A stretch of DNA of 64,000 bases from Methylacidimicrobium sp. AP8 (GTDB lineage Bacteria > Verrucomicrobiota > Verrucomicrobiia > Methylacidiphilales > Methylacidiphilaceae): positions 2,046,001 to 2,110,000 of the forward strand of contig NZ_LR797830.1 of NCBI RefSeq assembly GCF_903064525.1, read 5' to 3'. The position numbers and the translations under genes are program-made. The notes beneath the pieces were generated by a model. It worked only from the letters and a program-made list of their open reading frames with translations, was not told where the DNA came from and searched no databases. This document shows, in pieces, positions 62,501 to 64,000 of this stretch (positions within the stretch are counted from its first letter, which is position 1; every line of letters begins with the position of its first letter).

Positions 62501-63335
62501 GCTGACGCACGCGCGCCATGACCCGATCCATTGCCTGGCACCGGGCTTGTTCCGCAGTCTCCAGAAGGGCGAGCGCAAGCGTGCCAAGCTGGATGTCGTC
62601 TATGACTTCGGCGACGGCAGGCGGGTGGAGTTCAGCGGTCCCGAACCGCTGGGAGCGGACGACCTGCGCATCTTGCAGGGCCTGGTGGCCATGGCGGGGC
62701 CGGCTGGGCTGGTGCTTTCACCCGAGCCGCAAACGGAGGCGGGCCGGCAGCTCCGGCTGTTCCTTGAGCCCAAATGGGATGCGATCCGGCAGGATGCGAT
62801 GGTTGTCAGGGGAAGCTACAGGGTACTGGCACGTGAAGTCGGCTACGCCAATGTGGATAACGCCAAGCCGATCCGAGACTGCATCGAGCGTCTCTGGAAG
62901 GTCTCGGTCATCGTGCAGGATGGGAAGCGGCGCCAAGGCTTCAGGCTTCTTTCGGAGTACGCCAGCGACGAGCACGACGGAAAGCTCTACGTGGCGCTTA
63001 ACCCCCTTCTGGCCCGTGCCGTGATGGGCGGTCAGCACGTGCGGATCAGTATGGGCGAGGTGCGGGCTCTACGAACCGATGCTACGCGCCTCCTCCACCA
63101 GCGCCTGTGCGCCTGGATTGACCCAGGCAAGTCGGGCCGTGCGGACATCGACACTCTGTGCGGGTACGTTTGGCCCGACGCAGCGGTGAATGCCAACACG
63201 GTCAAGACCCGGCGTCAGACAGTCCGCCGTGCCCTGGCTGAGCTGGACGCGCTGGGCTGGAGAGTGGAGAGCTACACCAAGGACAAATGGGAAATCTCCA
63301 GGCCCAAGCTTACCGAACCCCGGCTGGGGCGGTGA
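62487..63335 (+). CDS. repC: IncQ-type replication initiator RepC
   Basis: 282 aa, the length of RSF1010 RepC (283). Very close to it by memory: HDPIHCLAPGLFRSL, KGERKRAKLDVVYDFGDGRR, EFSGPEPLGADDLRILQGLV, AMVVRGSYRVLAREVG, DCIERLWKVSVIVQDGKRRQ, GFRLLSEYASDEHDGKLYVA, LLHQRLCAWIDPGKSG, DTLCGYVWP. The initiator binds iterons and opens the origin. GTG at 62487 has AAGGGGG 6 nt before. It is followed by three 22-bp iterons, its presumed target. Neither RepB primase nor mobilisation genes are present in the visible element. Confidence 0.93.
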   Translation: MHKPELTHARHDPIHCLAPGLFRSLQKGERKRAKLDVVYDFGDGRRVEFSGPEPLGADDLRILQGLVAMAGPAGLVLSPEPQTEAGRQLRLFLEPKWDAIRQDAMVVRGSYRVLAREVGYANVDNAKPIRDCIERLWKVSVIVQDGKRRQGFRLLSEYASDEHDGKLYVALNPLLARAVMGGQHVRISMGEVRALRTDATRLLHQRLCAWIDPGKSGRADIDTLCGYVWPDAAVNANTVKTRRQTVRRALAELDALGWRVESYTKDKWEISRPKLTEPRLGR

Positions 63336-63347
63336 GCATGCGTGGGG

Positions 63348-63413
63348 CCCACTTTAACGCCACCCAACCCCCACTTTAACGTCACCCAATCCCCACTTTA
63401 ACGCCACCCCGAT
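63348..63413 (+). repeat. Three tandem 22-bp iterons (putative RepC-binding oriV)
   Basis: CCCACTTTAACG followed by C/T and CACCC recurs with exact 22-bp period at 63348, 63370 and 63392. Copies 1 and 2 differ only at positions 13 and 21 (C/T each); copy 3 matches over its first 18 bases. 22-bp iterons in small tandem sets are characteristic of IncQ-like origins (20-22 bp). They begin 12 nt after the repC stop. Confidence 0.85.
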
Positions 63414-63545
63414 GATGCAAAAAAATTCAATAAATACAATGTGTTATGAGAGGTCTGGAAATGCTTTCCAAGATTATCCAAGAGATAATCCACTAACCGA
63501 ACTTCCGCTGTGTAGTGTCGCAAGTGATTGTAGCAGAACGTTAAG
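63414..63545. other. AT-rich segment with inverted repeat, putative origin-opening region
   Basis: Clearly AT-richer than its surroundings (about 60 % AT by eye) directly after the iterons, as in iteron plasmid origins. GATTATC and GATAATC (63472-63478 and 63484-63490) form a 7-bp inverted repeat that could act like an ssi primase site; no DnaA box was noticed. No supportable ORF. Confidence 0.55.
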
Positions 63546-63560
63546 ACTTTTTCGTTCTGC

Positions 63561-64000
63561 CTACATGGCCCATTTGGGCGGGCGAGCAAAGAGGGGGAGG
63601 AGGTCGAGCTTTTGGAGCAGTGCGTTGATGTCGGCGGGGATCTTGGAGAAGAACCCGATCAAAGGCCGTCCGTTTGGGGCAAGCCGGATCAAGCGGATCG
63701 CCTGAAGGCGGCGGAGCACTTGGGCACCTCTTCGGTAAACCCTTTGGCCACCCATTCGGTCCTGAGGCGGGCATTCATCCAGAAAGCCAAGAAGCAGATT
63801 CTCACGTGGTTGCGGACCCGATCGGGCCGCCAATGATAGACCGGACGGACTTCGAGGTAGCTCTTGAGTTCTGAAAAAGCGGCCTCGACCTCTGCGAGCC
63901 GCTTGTAGTGGGTCAGCACCTCCTGAGGAGAAGCCTTGGCGGACGGGAGGTTGGTCTCCAAAAGATACCAGCCGTCGATCGCCTCTTCTTCTTTGACCCG
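63561..64000 (-). pseudogene. IS1634-like transposase C-terminus, frameshifted, cut by window edge
   Basis: Reads in from the right edge: HYKRLAEVEAAFSELKSYLE and VRPVYHWRPDRVRNHVRICF (the Glu-containing part of the DDE domain), then changes frame after GFTEEV at about 63725 and continues as VLRRLQAIRLIRLAPNGRPL ... LLPLFARPPKWAM to a stop at 63561-63563. One missing A in the AA of CCCAAGTG would restore the frame. It is a different copy from the one at 37.7-39.4 kb (the VRPVYHW and LRPIYHH segments differ). Confidence 0.78.

Larger units (their letters stand above)
58680..63560. mobile_element. Integrated element at guaA with integrase and IncQ-type replication genes
   Basis: Foreign-looking block starting just after guaA, a documented island integration hotspot. 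It contains a P4-type integrase, an HTH/zinc protein, an AlpA-like regulator, RepA, RepC, 22-bp iterons and an AT-rich stretch. The sequence style (CTG-rich leucine codons, proteobacterial-looking proteins) differs from the host genes. No second copy of the guaA 3' end (attR) was found; the right side meets a broken IS1634-like transposase at 63561, so the end may have been lost or lie beyond the window. Boundaries are approximate. Confidence 0.75.

Noticed and set aside
63348-63413. Three regular repeats as a possible CRISPR array
   Set aside because: The 22-bp units are directly adjacent with no unique spacers, and they follow repC, so they are iterons.

Overview
This is a GC-rich (roughly 60-65 % by eye), densely coded Gram-negative chromosome segment. 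TonB/ExbB/ExbD, a TonB-dependent receptor, bestrophin, SufS-SufU and many 4-nt ATGA/GTGA gene overlaps are all present. The combination looks to me like Verrucomicrobiota, possibly an acidophilic methanotroph of the Methylacidimicrobium type. That is an impression from gene content, not a tested assignment. The host part (about 1-58680) is mostly housekeeping.

Left part (1-16 kb). It begins with the 3' part of an Aas-like acyltransferase/acyl-ACP synthetase fusion. Next come a minus-strand phoH - HD phosphohydrolase - ybeY - recO operon with a 131-nt ybeY overlap, glycogen synthase, an FMN reductase, alanine dehydrogenase, a LipM-like octanoyltransferase coupled to a catalytically altered dienelactone-hydrolase-like protein, a trpE-trpG-gdhA run, and a canonical exbB-exbD-tonB operon.

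Middle part (16-34.9 kb). This holds a HAD phosphatase, a glycosyltransferase / two methyltransferases / MscS operon, bestrophin, tRNA-Lys, a rhodanese-like lipoprotein lacking the catalytic Cys, YjbQ, an amino-acid permease with a secreted unknown, the ruvC-ruvA-ruvB-serine hydrolase operon, an MFS transporter, an A-type Fe-S carrier, a 5'-3' exonuclease, tRNA-Asn, a frameshifted sixA, and sufS-sufU.

Outer-membrane / IS region (34.9-44.1 kb). A TonB-dependent receptor sits behind a perfect palindrome. It is followed by two degraded insertion sequences (IS1634-like and ISL3-like). The wreck of a second TonB-dependent receptor comes next, then a BNR/Asp-box protein with a CxCC motif (frameshifted at a C7 run) and a Met/His-rich outer-membrane protein. 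The cluster reads like a metal-handling, plausibly copper, outer-membrane locus disrupted by IS insertion.

Right host part (44-58.7 kb). This contains an S9 peptidase, the kdp operon (27-aa ORF, kdpF, kdpA, kdpB, kdpC), a zinc-less quinone-oxidoreductase-like MDR protein, tRNA-Leu, and rsmI. It then has a second, very divergent ExbB/ExbD/TonB-like set in which the channel polar residues are gone, followed by guaB3 and guaA.

Integrated element (about 58.7-63.5 kb). Directly after guaA, a known island integration hotspot, lies foreign-looking DNA: a P4-type integrase, an unknown HTH/zinc protein, an AlpA-like regulator, and RSF1010/IncQ-type RepA and RepC. RepC is followed by three tandem 22-bp iterons and an AT-rich stretch, i.e. 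a plasmid replication module inside a chromosomal island. Another broken IS1634-like transposase runs off the right edge. The two most interesting items are this IncQ-like integrative element and the channel-residue-less ExbB/ExbD set.
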